Assembly (NCBI GenBank): GCA_001298575.1
Contig: LJCV01000188.1
Span: 62,001-126,000, forward strand
From: Actinobacteria bacterium OK074
Lineage (GTDB): Bacteria; Actinomycetota; Actinomycetes; Streptomycetales; Streptomycetaceae
Direction of reading: 5' to 3'
DNA length: 64,000 nt
In this document: piece after piece, positions 33,290 to 41,853 of the stretch
Position numbering within the stretch: the first letter of the stretch is position 1
Layout: each line of letters opens with the position of its first letter
Translations under genes and position numbers: made by a program
Notes under the pieces: model-generated
The model's database searches: none
The model's input: the letters and a program-made list of their open reading frames with translations, nothing else
What the model was told of the DNA's origin: nothing

Positions 33290-33883
33290 TCAGTTTCCCT
33301 CGTCCCTTCGATCCGGTGCCGTGGACCAGCCGATGAGGGCGCCGCGCAGGGCGGCCACGAGGCGGGAAGCGGCTTCGTCCTCGGTGCGTCCGCTCTTGAT
33401 GAGGTCGAGGATGTCGCGGGGGTCGAATAGCGCGTTCCACAGATACAGGGCTTCGTCGCCGAGGTCGCCGAGGCCGAGGTCCTCGGTAGTCTGGCGGAGC
33501 GGTTCGGTGAGCGCTTCTGCTTGCGGAGTGAGGTAGCCGGTGTTCTCGCGCAGCCGTTCCAGATAGCCGCGGTGCGAGCGCATCTGCGCCATGGCGCCGC
33601 CGTGTTCGAGGACGAGCGACACCCAGTGGCGGGAGACCGCTTCGAGGCGTTGCATGCCGCGGGTGGTCTGCTGCGTGCTGAAGTCCCGCAGTTCGGAGCC
33701 CACTTGGGCGCGGAAGGCGTGCAGGACGTCCTCGACGGAGGCGAAGTGCCGGTAGGCGGTCGCGGTGGACACCTCGGCGCGCTTGGCGATCTCGGTGAGG
33801 CTGACCGGCGTCGGCGAGTTCTCGAACAACTCGGCGGCGGCCTTGATGAGTTGCCTGCGGTTGCGCTGGGTGTCACTGCGCAT
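33290..33883 (-). CDS. TetR-family regulator of the oxoprolinase island
   Basis: 197 residues. The N-terminal HTH is clear (RRQLIKAAAELFENSPTPVSLTEIAKRAEVSTATAYRHFASVEDVL); the rest is a helical ligand domain. ATG 33883 is chosen for GGGGAG 7 bases upstream; GTG 33919 overlaps the aminotransferase stop and lacks a ribosome site. It is last in the SDR-aminotransferase-tetR unit. Three copies of a TGAGAA-N4-TTCKCR palindrome stand before every promoter of the island and are its likely targets, including its own operon. Confidence 0.9.
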   Translation of the reverse strand: MRSDTQRNRRQLIKAAAELFENSPTPVSLTEIAKRAEVSTATAYRHFASVEDVLHAFRAQVGSELRDFSTQQTTRGMQRLEAVSRHWVSLVLEHGGAMAQMRSHRGYLERLRENTGYLTPQAEALTEPLRQTTEDLGLGDLGDEALYLWNALFDPRDILDLIKSGRTEDEAASRLVAALRGALIGWSTAPDRRDEGN

Positions 33884-33915
33884 GGGTCGGCTCCCCGTTC
33901 GCGTGGCGGCGGTGT

Positions 33916-35088
33916 TCACCGCAGGGCCGAGAGGCCGCGGGCCAGACGACGGACGCCCTCGGTGATGGACTCCGCGTCGGCAGCGTACGACAGCCGCAGG
34001 TGCCCCTCGCCCCGGGCACCGAACTCGCTTCCCGGGCGGACCGCGACGCCGTGGGTGCGCAGCGCCGCCACGACGTCCACCGAGGGCAAGTCGATGTCGT
34101 AGCGCGGGAATTGGTAGAACGCTCCCTCGGGTGCGCTCAGGGTGAGGCCCGGCACCTTGGCGAGTTCCGTCCGCATGAGGTCGCCGCGCCGCTCGTACTC
34201 CGTGCGCATCCGCGCGATGTCGGCGTCGCAGGTTTGCACCGCGACGAGCGCGGCGTCCTGGACGACCGTGTTCACCGAGCCGTTGAAGGTGTTGTGGATG
34301 CGTGCGGCGGCCTGGATCAGTGGTGTTGGGCCCCAGAGGTAGCCGACGCGCCAGCCGGTCATCGCGTAGCTCTTGGAGAAGGTCTGGCAGTAGACCGTAC
34401 GGTCGCGCAGGCCGTCGAGGGAGATCGTCGAGGTGAACGGGCGGCCGGTGAAGTCGAGGTCGGCGTACGCCTCGTCGGAGACGACGATCGTGGGCGTGCC
34501 GTCGAGGAGGTCTGCGAGGGTCTCCAACTCGGCCCGGCTGTGCACGATTCCGGTCGGGTTGCTCGGGTTGCAGAAGACGAAGAGCTTCGCCCCGGCGAGG
34601 GCGTCGGCCAGGAGGTCGAGGTCCCAGTGCAGGTCGGCGGCGAGCGGAACGGGGACGACGACTCCGCCGGCCATGCTGACGAGGTCGGCGTAGAGGGAGT
34701 AGGTGGGGTCGGGGACGACCACCCTGTCCCCGGGGTCGACGAGGGAGAGGATCGAGGCGGCGAGACCGGCGGTGCCGCCCTGGGTGATCAGGATGTCGGC
34801 GGGGGAGACCGGTGCTCCGGCGATGCCGGCGAGTTTGTCGGCGAGCGCCTCGCGCAGGGCCGGTTCGCCCAGGAGCGGTGAGTAGTGGGTACGGCCGCTC
34901 CGCAGGGCCGCGAGGGCGGCCTCGGTCACCTGCTCGGGTGTGTCGAAGTCGGGTTCGCCCATGGCGAGGGAGACCAAGTCGCCACTGGACTGCGGTTGTT
35001 GGGTCCGGCGGGAGGCTGCGGCGATCCGGGCGACGGCCGCGGCGGGCGCGAGCGACGACAGCGGGGTGGCGGTGACGGTGGAGGGCAT
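33916..35088 (-). CDS. Class I/II PLP-dependent aminotransferase
   Basis: 390 residues, fold type I. The PLP Lys lies in TFSKSYAMTGWRVGY; other contacts are CNPSNPTG, VSDEAYADLDF and the Arg in HLRLSY that binds the substrate carboxylate. It exchanges an amino group between an amino acid and a 2-oxo acid. ATG 35088 follows CAGGAG. It lies 26 bp after the SDR and before tetR in one unit. In the island it could convert the glutamate-like product of 5-oxoproline opening into a 2-oxoglutarate-like acid; this is inference. Confidence 0.92.
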   Translation of the reverse strand: MPSTVTATPLSSLAPAAAVARIAAASRRTQQPQSSGDLVSLAMGEPDFDTPEQVTEAALAALRSGRTHYSPLLGEPALREALADKLAGIAGAPVSPADILITQGGTAGLAASILSLVDPGDRVVVPDPTYSLYADLVSMAGGVVVPVPLAADLHWDLDLLADALAGAKLFVFCNPSNPTGIVHSRAELETLADLLDGTPTIVVSDEAYADLDFTGRPFTSTISLDGLRDRTVYCQTFSKSYAMTGWRVGYLWGPTPLIQAAARIHNTFNGSVNTVVQDAALVAVQTCDADIARMRTEYERRGDLMRTELAKVPGLTLSAPEGAFYQFPRYDIDLPSVDVVAALRTHGVAVRPGSEFGARGEGHLRLSYAADAESITEGVRRLARGLSALR

Positions 35089-35114
35089 GCGGTTCTCCTG
35101 GAGTGGCAGGGGCG

Positions 35115-35900
35115 TCAGACCTGGGGCAAGGCGTCGGCGGGGGCGCCCGCCCAGCGGCTGATCTCCAGGTCGGCCGAGGTGTCGCGTTGCCGGGTCGGGG
35201 CGACGACGATCTCTTGGAGGACGACCCGCTGGGGCAGGGTGATCGCGAGATGGATCGCTTCGGCCACGTCCTGCGGCTGCAGCATGTTCGCGCGTTCCCC
35301 GACGGCCGGTGGCCGGGCGCGGTTGTCGAGAATGGGGGTGTCCGTCTCGCCGGGCAGCACGGTGATGGCGCGCAGGCCCTGGTTACGGAAGGTGTTGTGC
35401 AGAAAGGTCATGAAGTTGCGGACGCCCGCCTTGGCCGCTCCGTAGGCGGCTCCGCCGAGCAGGTTCGGGTTGACGGCGGCGAGCGAGGAGACCGTGACGA
35501 TCGTCCCGCCGTCACGGTCCAGCATGTCGGGCAGGACGGCCTGGGTGAACTGGAAGACCGCCGTGAGGTTCACGTCGAGAACCTGGCGCCATTCGTCGTG
35601 CGGCAGCCACTGCGGGTTGAGCACCGACGACGCGCTTCCCGCGTTGTTGACGAGGATGCCGACCGGGCCGAACTCGGCGTGGACCCGGTCGAGGACACGG
35701 GTCACGTCGTCGACGCGGGTGATGTCCGCCGCGAGGGCGAGGGCCGTTCCTCCCTCGGCGTGGATCGTCGCCTCGGCTTTGTAGAGCTCCTCCAGTCGGC
35801 GGCCGACGAGGACGACGTTGATGCCGTCCCGGGCGAGGAGGCGGGCCGCTTCGAGCCCGATCCCGCTGCCGGCGCCGGTGATGAGCGCGGTCCGCGTCAC
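35115..35900 (-). CDS. Short-chain dehydrogenase/reductase (classical SDR)
   Basis: 261 residues. Cofactor motif TGAGSGIG near the N-terminus, NNAG at about residue 88, catalytic Ser in VSSLAAVN and the YGAAK motif, so it is a competent NAD(P) oxidoreductase. GTG 35900 follows AAGGAG at 6 bases. It opens the SDR-aminotransferase-tetR unit; the 50 bp gap to pxpC contains operator A at 35934-35949. It may oxidise or reduce a hydroxy group of the island's substrate. Confidence 0.9.
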   Translation of the reverse strand: MTRTALITGAGSGIGLEAARLLARDGINVVLVGRRLEELYKAEATIHAEGGTALALAADITRVDDVTRVLDRVHAEFGPVGILVNNAGSASSVLNPQWLPHDEWRQVLDVNLTAVFQFTQAVLPDMLDRDGGTIVTVSSLAAVNPNLLGGAAYGAAKAGVRNFMTFLHNTFRNQGLRAITVLPGETDTPILDNRARPPAVGERANMLQPQDVAEAIHLAITLPQRVVLQEIVVAPTRQRDTSADLEISRWAGAPADALPQV

Positions 35901-35933
35901 CGTTGCTCCTTGAGGTGAGATAGTCGCATCAAT

Positions 35934-35949
35934 TGAGAATAGTTTCTCA
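35934..35949. promoter_or_regulatory. TetR operator A
   Basis: TGAGAATAGTTTCTCA is a perfect 6 bp inverted repeat with a 4-base spacer, in the gap before the SDR-aminotransferase-tetR unit. It matches operators B and C. Confidence 0.75.
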
Positions 35950-35950
35950 T

Positions 35951-36946
35951 CTATTGTGGGATCAAGTACCCCGCGAAACCGAGCGCGCCGAACGCCTCGT
36001 CCGTCGCCCGCTCCAGCGCCCGCAGTTCGCGCTCCCGCTCGGCGGACCGGCGGACCGAGGTCTCCCGGTCCACCCACCGGAACCGCAGTTCACGGCCGGG
36101 CCCGGCCTGTCCGAGCAGCGGGAGCGACGCCCGCGAGGCGACCCCGACGATCGGGTAGCCGGCCGTCAGACTCCGGTACCGGCCCAGCACGATCAGCTCG
36201 TCCGCGTGCGGGATCTGGAGCGCCCCGATCGGCACGCCGTGCGACACGATCTCGGCGTTCGTGTCCGGGTGCCGCACCGCCCCGTCGAGGCGTAGGCCGA
36301 CGTGGTTCGAGCGGGTGGTGACGGTGTACGGCGACCGCGCGATCAGCTCTCGGACCCCGGGGATCGACCGGGCGCCGTAGCTCTCGACGACGTCGATGAC
36401 CCAGGGCCCCTCCGGGCAGCGCAGGACGGGAACGGGAAGCCGGAAGAGCGGGGGAGTGAAGTGGCTGTGCCTGAATCCGCGGAATCCGGACTCCAGCAGC
36501 ACTCGCGCCCCGAGCTCCTGCGTGAATCCCATCCGCGGATCCGGTGCGGCGCTGCCCAGCAGGGTCTTCGCGGCGAGCACACCGCTCACGGCGAGGTAGT
36601 TCCGGGCGCCGCGAGCCATGTCGGCGCGCACACGGATCTCTTGGCCCGCCGGCACGACCACCGGCGACCAACTGCCGTCGGGCGCGCCGCCGATGGTGAC
36701 CCGGCAGGGGGCACCGGTCACCGCGACCAGGACATCGGCATCCGGCACGAAGGCCAGTTCGCCTCCGAGGTTCTCGACGAGGGTGGCGCCGCGAGGGTTG
36801 CCGACGAGGATGTTCGCCACGGCCGCCGAGTGCTGGTCGGCGGCGCCGCCGGTGGGGACGCCACGGCGCTCGGTGTCGCGTCGGCCGAGGTCCTGGAAGG
36901 TCGTGACCCAGCCCGTGCGGGTGATGTCGAGGCCCACGGTTGTCAT
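35951..36946 (-). CDS. pxpC: 5-oxoprolinase subunit C-like (AHS2, biotin-dependent carboxyltransferase family)
   Basis: 331 residues with the AHS2 fold. Typical sequence includes GWVTTFQDLGRRDTERRGVPTGGAADQHSAAVANILVGN near the N-terminus and HADELIVLGRYRSLTAGYPIVGVA later. PxpC works with PxpA and PxpB to open 5-oxoproline to glutamate using ATP. Its ATG overlaps the pxpB stop (ATGA), giving tight coupling. Downstream lies operator A and the SDR unit. Linkage of all three subunits makes the family call secure; the exact substrate could be a 5-oxoproline analogue. Confidence 0.92.
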   Translation of the reverse strand: MTTVGLDITRTGWVTTFQDLGRRDTERRGVPTGGAADQHSAAVANILVGNPRGATLVENLGGELAFVPDADVLVAVTGAPCRVTIGGAPDGSWSPVVVPAGQEIRVRADMARGARNYLAVSGVLAAKTLLGSAAPDPRMGFTQELGARVLLESGFRGFRHSHFTPPLFRLPVPVLRCPEGPWVIDVVESYGARSIPGVRELIARSPYTVTTRSNHVGLRLDGAVRHPDTNAEIVSHGVPIGALQIPHADELIVLGRYRSLTAGYPIVGVASRASLPLLGQAGPGRELRFRWVDRETSVRRSAERERELRALERATDEAFGALGFAGYLIPQ

Positions 36947-37674
36947 GCGGACACCTCCACCGGCAGCAGGAAGCCCGCGTCCAGTGCCGCCGCCTCGTCC
37001 CGGGTGACCGGCACGAACCGCACGATGTCACCCGTGCCGAACGCGACCGGCTCGGCACGGGAGATGTCGACGATGGTGTGAGGCGTACGTCCGACCACCC
37101 GCCAGCCGGTCGGGCCGGGGAACGGCTGGATGATCGCGTTGGTGCCCGCGATCATGATCGCCCCGGGCGGGACATCGGTCCGCGGCTCGGCGCGCCGCCG
37201 TACCGGCCTCGGCACCCGGAGTCCGTCCATCATCGGGGCCATCGCCGCGCCCAGCAGGGAGATCGTGAACGTGGACTCCGCGATCGCCTCGACGACCTCG
37301 GCGGGGGCCAGCCCCACCTCCTCGGCGACGGACAGCAGATCCGGCCCGGTCTCCTCGTCGAACACGACGGGAATGTCGAACCGCAGCGCTGTACGCGACA
37401 GCGGCTGTTCGTGGACCGGGAGGCGCTCCGCGAGCAGGTGTATGGCGTACTCGACGTGCGGCAGCGCGGTCTCCAGCGGGTCGAACTCGACAAGCAGCGA
37501 CTCCAGACCGGAGACCACGTCGAGCACCCCCGGCGGGCGGTGCGCCAGGAACCGTTCGCGGAAGGCGACGATCGCGGTGCGGCGGATCACCGGGTCGGGG
37601 CGGGGGACGGTCACCATCACCGCCGAGTCCCCGAAGGGCTCGACGGCGATGGCGGGGAACTGTGCGGCGGTCAT
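36943..37674 (-). CDS. pxpB: 5-oxoprolinase subunit B-like (AHS1/KipI)
   Basis: 243 residues. The KipI/AHS1 family pattern is present: FGDSAVMVTV near the N-terminus, RFDIPVVFDEETGPDLLSVAEEVGL in the middle and PTGWRVVGRTPHTIVD near the end. It is the partner of PxpC. ATG 37674 is 7 bp after the pxpA stop, and the 3' end overlaps pxpC. Encoded in the MHS permease-pxpA-pxpB-pxpC run. Confidence 0.92.
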   Translation of the reverse strand: MTAAQFPAIAVEPFGDSAVMVTVPRPDPVIRRTAIVAFRERFLAHRPPGVLDVVSGLESLLVEFDPLETALPHVEYAIHLLAERLPVHEQPLSRTALRFDIPVVFDEETGPDLLSVAEEVGLAPAEVVEAIAESTFTISLLGAAMAPMMDGLRVPRPVRRRAEPRTDVPPGAIMIAGTNAIIQPFPGPTGWRVVGRTPHTIVDISRAEPVAFGTGDIVRFVPVTRDEAAALDAGFLLPVEVSA

Positions 37675-37681
37675 GGGGAGT

Positions 37682-38488
37682 TCAGACCGATGCCTTGGCC
37701 TTCTCGGCCAACACGTCTTTCAGCCCGGTGACGTTGACGTCGGCCTTCTCCAACGAGGCTCGCAGCGCTGTGCCGTTGGCGAGCACGGTGGGGTGGTCGC
37801 CGTGCAGCAGCAGTACGTCGACGTCGTGGCCGAGCGGTACGACGTCGCCGTCCACCGAGCGCACGGTGCCCTCCCGGACGACCTGGACGCAGCGCTCCCC
37901 GATGAGTTCGGGGTCGTAGATCAGGCCCTGCGGGTGCGAGCGGGGGACAGGCATGCCGTCGTCGCCGTAGCCGCGGTCGGCGAGGAAGACGTAGCCCACG
38001 TCGAGGCCGCGCTTGCGTGACTCCTCGGCGAGCAGGCCGCGTTGACAGATGACGATGTACTCCCTGTTGTACGCGGCGATCGCGTCGGTGATGGCGCGGG
38101 CGTGCTTGGCGTCGGTCTGCGCGATCGAGCCCATCCGGCCGTGCGGGGCGACATGGCTGATCGTGCCGCCGTGCACGCGGGCGAAGGCGTCGAGCGCCCC
38201 GAGCTGGTAGAGGACGTCGGTGCGGATCTCCTCCTCCGAAGCCTCGATCAGCCGACGGCCGAAGCCGACGAGGTCGGGGTAGCCGGGGTGTGCGCCCAGT
38301 TCGATGCCGCGCTCGACGCAGTCGGCGACGGTCCGGTCCATGATGCGCGGGTCGCCGGCGTGGAAGCCGCAGGCGATGTTCGACGCGGTGACCAGGCCGA
38401 GCAGGGCCGCGTCGTCACCGATCGTGTAGTTGCCGAAGCTCTCGCCGAGGTCGGCGACGACGGCCACCGAGTTGATTCCGGATGTCAT
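37682..38488 (-). CDS. pxpA: 5-oxoprolinase subunit A-like (LamB/YcsF family)
   Basis: 268 residues. The family signature DLGESFGNYTIGDD is near the N-terminus, followed by SNIACGFHAGDP, ELGAHPGYPDLVGFGRR, and HVAPHGRMGS (most homologues read VKPHGALYN). LLLHGDHP closes the conserved core. PxpA is thought to carry the ring-opening site of the ATP-dependent 5-oxoprolinase. The changed HGRMGS segment might reflect an altered substrate. It follows the permease gene by 27 bp. Confidence 0.93.
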   Translation of the reverse strand: MTSGINSVAVVADLGESFGNYTIGDDAALLGLVTASNIACGFHAGDPRIMDRTVADCVERGIELGAHPGYPDLVGFGRRLIEASEEEIRTDVLYQLGALDAFARVHGGTISHVAPHGRMGSIAQTDAKHARAITDAIAAYNREYIVICQRGLLAEESRKRGLDVGYVFLADRGYGDDGMPVPRSHPQGLIYDPELIGERCVQVVREGTVRSVDGDVVPLGHDVDVLLLHGDHPTVLANGTALRASLEKADVNVTGLKDVLAEKAKASV

Positions 38489-38515
38489 GAGGTGTCTCCC
38501 GAAGTGCGGTTCGGT

Positions 38516-39871
38516 TCAGTGGGATGCGAGGGGCTGACCCTTGGTCTCCCGCACGAACGCTACGGAGACCAGGGTGATTACGGCGGTGATGATCGAGGCG
38601 AACGCGGGGATCAGGTTGGACCCGGTCGACTCGATCAGGTCGGTCATCACGAGCGGCGCGCTGCCGCCGAAGACGACGGTCGAGAGGCTGAAGCCGATGC
38701 TGTACGCCGAGTAGCGCACGCTGGTCGGGAACATCTCGGCGAGCACGGTGTGCACGACCGCCGCGTGCCCGGAGAAGGCCACGGCGAGGACGACCGTGCC
38801 GATACAGGCGAGTCCGAACCGGCCGGTGGTGATGAGCAGGAACATGGGGTACGACACCACGGCCATCGCGATCGCGGAGAAGGCGAGGACGGGCTTGCGG
38901 CCGATCCGGTCCGAGAGCCGTGCCATGAGCGGGATGCAGATCACGATGGCGACCAGACTGCACGCGGTGACCATGAGCGCCCGCACCATCGAGAAGTTGT
39001 GGTCGCCGAGCGAGGTCTTCAGGTACGTCGGCATGTAGACGAACAGCAGGTAGTAGCCGGGGCCGTTGAGCGCGGGCAGGAAGATCGTGAGCGCGATCGC
39101 CTTCAGGTGCCGCCTGGAGGTCAGTGCCTCTCTCAGCGGGTTGTGGGCGACGGTCCGCTGCTCGCGCAGGGCCGTGAAGTGCGGGGTCTCCTCCAGCTTG
39201 CTGCGGATGTAGAAACCGACGTAGCCGAGCGGTACGGCGAGCAGGAACGGCACTCGCCAGGCCCAGGAGGTCATCGCGTCGACGCCGAGGGCCGTGATGA
39301 GGACGGCGGAGAAGGCGCTGCCGAACATGAGGGCCACGAACGAGCCGACCGCGATGAAGCTCATCATGAAGTTGCGGCGCGCGTCCGGCGCGTACTCGCC
39401 GACGAACGACATCGCACCGGCCACCTCGCCGCCCGCGGAGAAGCCCTGCAACACCCGGAGCAGGACCAGCAGGATGGGCGCGCCCACCCCGATCGCGGCG
39501 TGGGCGGGGATGAGGCCGAGGGCGGCGGTCGCCCCGGAGATGAGCACCAGGAGGGTGGCCAGGAGCTTCTTGCGGCCGAGCCTGTCGCCGAGGTATCCAC
39601 AGATCACGCTGCCGAAGGGCCGGGCGAGGAAGCTGACCAGGAAGCCGACGTTGGTGAGGAAGAGCCCGCCGGCGCCGGCGTCGCCCATGATGTTGACCGC
39701 GAGATAGGTGACGAGCAGGCCGTAGATGCCGTAGTCGTACCACTCCACGAACGAGCCGATGGCGCCCGCGACGGTGGCCTTGCGGACCACCCCGTCCTGA
39801 GCGGTGACGGGGACGATGACCGGTACCTCTGGCTGGTTTGCTGCGGAGTGGAGCCGATCTGACGTTGCCAT
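38516..39871 (-). CDS. MFS metabolite:H+ symporter (MHS family) permease
   Basis: 451 residues, 12 membrane segments. MHS features include GAIGSFVEWYDYGIYGLL in TM1, the motif GYLGDRLGRKKLL and RVLQGFSAGGEVAGAMSFVGEYAP. This family imports small organic acids and betaines. It is the first gene of the permease-pxpABC run, with operator B 91-106 bp upstream of its ATG (39871) and operator C further up, so it is likely induced with the pathway and brings in its substrate. Confidence 0.9.
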   Translation of the reverse strand: MATSDRLHSAANQPEVPVIVPVTAQDGVVRKATVAGAIGSFVEWYDYGIYGLLVTYLAVNIMGDAGAGGLFLTNVGFLVSFLARPFGSVICGYLGDRLGRKKLLATLLVLISGATAALGLIPAHAAIGVGAPILLVLLRVLQGFSAGGEVAGAMSFVGEYAPDARRNFMMSFIAVGSFVALMFGSAFSAVLITALGVDAMTSWAWRVPFLLAVPLGYVGFYIRSKLEETPHFTALREQRTVAHNPLREALTSRRHLKAIALTIFLPALNGPGYYLLFVYMPTYLKTSLGDHNFSMVRALMVTACSLVAIVICIPLMARLSDRIGRKPVLAFSAIAMAVVSYPMFLLITTGRFGLACIGTVVLAVAFSGHAAVVHTVLAEMFPTSVRYSAYSIGFSLSTVVFGGSAPLVMTDLIESTGSNLIPAFASIITAVITLVSVAFVRETKGQPLASH

Positions 39872-39961
39872 AGCTTCAACTTTCGGTGTCGCGGACGGCC
39901 GAAGCGGTGTCCTGGGGACCGGCGGAGAGGTACTGCTCCAAGCTGCGACTCGAATCGCGAA

Positions 39962-39977
39962 TGAGAATAGGTTCGCA
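39962..39977. promoter_or_regulatory. TetR operator B
   Basis: TGAGAATAGGTTCGCA matches operator A at 14 of 16 positions and lies in the divergent gap before the MHS permease. Overlapping arms GCGAA/TTCGC and GAGAAT/ATTCTC extend it. Confidence 0.65.
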
Positions 39978-40116
39978 TTCTCGGGGCGGTCAAGGGCTGG
40001 AGTTGCATCGATGTCAACCTTGCGATTCCGCCATGTTTCCGTGGTCGTTGCAGCTGATCCGGTGGTCGTCCCCCCTTGTTCGGCCGTGTGGAGCGATGCA
40101 CACTGGCTCAGTGAAA

Positions 40117-40132
40117 CGCGAAGTACTTCTCA
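40117..40132. promoter_or_regulatory. TetR operator C
   Basis: Read on the minus strand, TGAGAAGTACTTCGCG matches the consensus of operators A and B. It lies 22 bp before the RraA-type gene and should control the divergent aldolase-dehydrogenase unit. Confidence 0.6.
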
Positions 40133-40153
40133 TTTTCTGAAAGGGGATCTTTG

Positions 40154-40789
40154 ATGACCCAGGACAACGTGCGTGTTCGCACGGGGTGGGAACGTGTCGA
40201 CCCGCAGGTGCTCGACCAGTTCCGCGAGCACTCCGTGGCCAACCTCGGCGACGCCCTCGACCGGCTGAATATCGTCGACGGAGGCATCGCGCCCGTCTGG
40301 AACGGGGCCAGGGCCGTCGGTACCGCGCTCCCGGTGCTCACGGTCGCCGGCGACAACAAGGCCGTGATCGCCGCGCTGGAGCACATCCGCCCCGGGGACA
40401 TCCTCGCCATCAACGCCTTCGGCTTCGAAGGACGCGCCATCATCGGCGACAACCTCGCCCAGCGGTTTGACGTGTTCGGTGCGGTGGGTGCGGTCGTCGA
40501 CGGCTATGTGCGCGACGGCGCGATCATCGAGCAGCTCGGGATCCCGGTGTTCGCGCGGGGGCTGACTCCGGCCGGCCCGTTCAAGAACGGGCCGGGCACG
40601 ATCCGCGAGTCCGTCGCCATCGGCGGGGTGGTCGTCGAACCCGGGGACATCGTCGTCGCCGACGCCGACGGGGTGATCGTGATTCCCCCGCACCGCGCCG
40701 AGGAGGCCCTCGCCGCGGTCAAGGAGATCGTCGCGCACGAGGCGGACCTCGACGCCGAGGTTGAGACGCTCCGGAGGAAGGCCGCCTGA
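40154..40789 (+). CDS. RraA-family aldolase (4-hydroxy-4-methyl-2-oxoglutarate aldolase-like)
   Basis: 211 residues. Members of this family cleave 4-hydroxy-2-oxo acids to pyruvate with a divalent metal, or act as RraA-type proteins. The conserved G(D/N)N-LAQ-type segment IIGDNLAQRF, and the Arg/Asp loop GAVVDGYVRDGAIIEQLGIPVFARG with the metal-binding acidic residue, are intact, so an enzyme is favoured. ATG 40154 follows AAAGGGGA. Its stop overlaps the ATG of the dehydrogenase (TGATG). Divergent from the permease and under operator C. Confidence 0.9.
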   Translation: MTQDNVRVRTGWERVDPQVLDQFREHSVANLGDALDRLNIVDGGIAPVWNGARAVGTALPVLTVAGDNKAVIAALEHIRPGDILAINAFGFEGRAIIGDNLAQRFDVFGAVGAVVDGYVRDGAIIEQLGIPVFARGLTPAGPFKNGPGTIRESVAIGGVVVEPGDIVVADADGVIVIPPHRAEEALAAVKEIVAHEADLDAEVETLRRKAA

Positions 40790-41853
40790 TGGCAGCGGAA
40801 CGGATCACGGACCGGCTCCGGGTCGCGGTCGCCGCGCCGCTGTCGGAGGAGAACCGCGCCCGCGTAAGGGAGTCGGAACCCCGGATCGACCTCGTCGTCG
40901 ACCAGTCACTCCTCCCGCCGATGCGCTGGCCCGCCGACTTCGCGGGCGATCCGGCCTGGCGTCGCACGCCCCGGCAGCAACACTCCTACGAAGCGCTCCT
41001 CGACTCCGCCGACGCGCTGTACGGGATCCCCGACGTCGACCCGTCCGCGCTGGCCCGCACGGTCCGGGCCAACGCGCGGCTGCGCTGGGTGCACACCATG
41101 GCGGCCGGCGGCGGCAGTCAGGTCAAGGCGGCGGGACTCGGCGCCGCGGAACTCGACCGGGTCGCCTTCACCACCTCGGCCGGTGTCCACGGGCGGCCGC
41201 TCGCCGAGTTCGCCCTCTTCGGAGTCCTGGCGGGAGCCAAGGACCTGCCCCGGCTGAGCCGCCGGCAGCGCGCCCACGAATGGAGCGGCCGCTGGACGAT
41301 GAAGCAGGTGGGCGAACAGACCGTGCTCGTCCTCGGACTCGGCGGGATCGGTCGGGTCGTCGCCGCGAAACTGCACGCGCTGGGCGCACGGGTCGTCGGC
41401 ACGAGCAGACGGGAGATCATCGTCCCCGGTGTGTCCGAGGCGGTGAGCCCCGACCGGCTCGTCGAGGTCGCGCCAGCCGTGGACGCGGTAGTCAACACGC
41501 TCCCCGGGACCGAGGCAACCGAACACCTGCTGGACAAGCGGTTCTTCGACGCTCTGCGCCCCGGCGCGACCCTCGTCAACGTCGGGCGCGGAAACGTCGT
41601 CGACGAAGCCGCCCTGATCGAAGCCCTCGACAGCGGACAAGTGGGTTTCGCCGCGCTGGACGTCTTCGAGACGGAGCCGCTGCCCGCCGCCAGCCCGCTC
41701 TGGGCTTACGACCAGGTGCTCGTGAGCCCGCACACGGCCGCGCTCAACGCGGCGGAAGACCGTCTCATCGCTGAACTCTTCGCCGCCAACGCCACCCGCC
41801 TCCTGGACGGAGACGGCCTGCTCAACCGGGTGGACACCGTCGAGTTCTACTGA
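40789..41853 (+). CDS. D-2-hydroxyacid dehydrogenase (NAD-binding)
   Basis: 354 residues. The NAD-binding motif GLGGIGRVVAAKLHALG and the catalytic triad are visible: Arg in VNVGRGNVV, Glu in FETEPLP, and His in VSPHTAAL. It interconverts D-2-hydroxy acids and 2-oxo acids; GhrA/GhrB-type members reduce glyoxylate and hydroxypyruvate. It is co-translated with the aldolase, whose cleavage of a 4-hydroxy-2-oxoglutarate would yield exactly such 2-oxo products. No terminator is obvious after it, only GGGGCGCCCC at 41889-41898. Confidence 0.92.
   Translation: MAAERITDRLRVAVAAPLSEENRARVRESEPRIDLVVDQSLLPPMRWPADFAGDPAWRRTPRQQHSYEALLDSADALYGIPDVDPSALARTVRANARLRWVHTMAAGGGSQVKAAGLGAAELDRVAFTTSAGVHGRPLAEFALFGVLAGAKDLPRLSRRQRAHEWSGRWTMKQVGEQTVLVLGLGGIGRVVAAKLHALGARVVGTSRREIIVPGVSEAVSPDRLVEVAPAVDAVVNTLPGTEATEHLLDKRFFDALRPGATLVNVGRGNVVDEAALIEALDSGQVGFAALDVFETEPLPAASPLWAYDQVLVSPHTAALNAAEDRLIAELFAANATRLLDGDGLLNRVDTVEFY

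Noticed and set aside
38042..39862. 606-residue plus-strand frame opposite the MHS permease and pxpA
   Set aside because: It has the Asp/Glu/Gly/Val-rich composition of an antisense shadow, with no domain or ribosome site.
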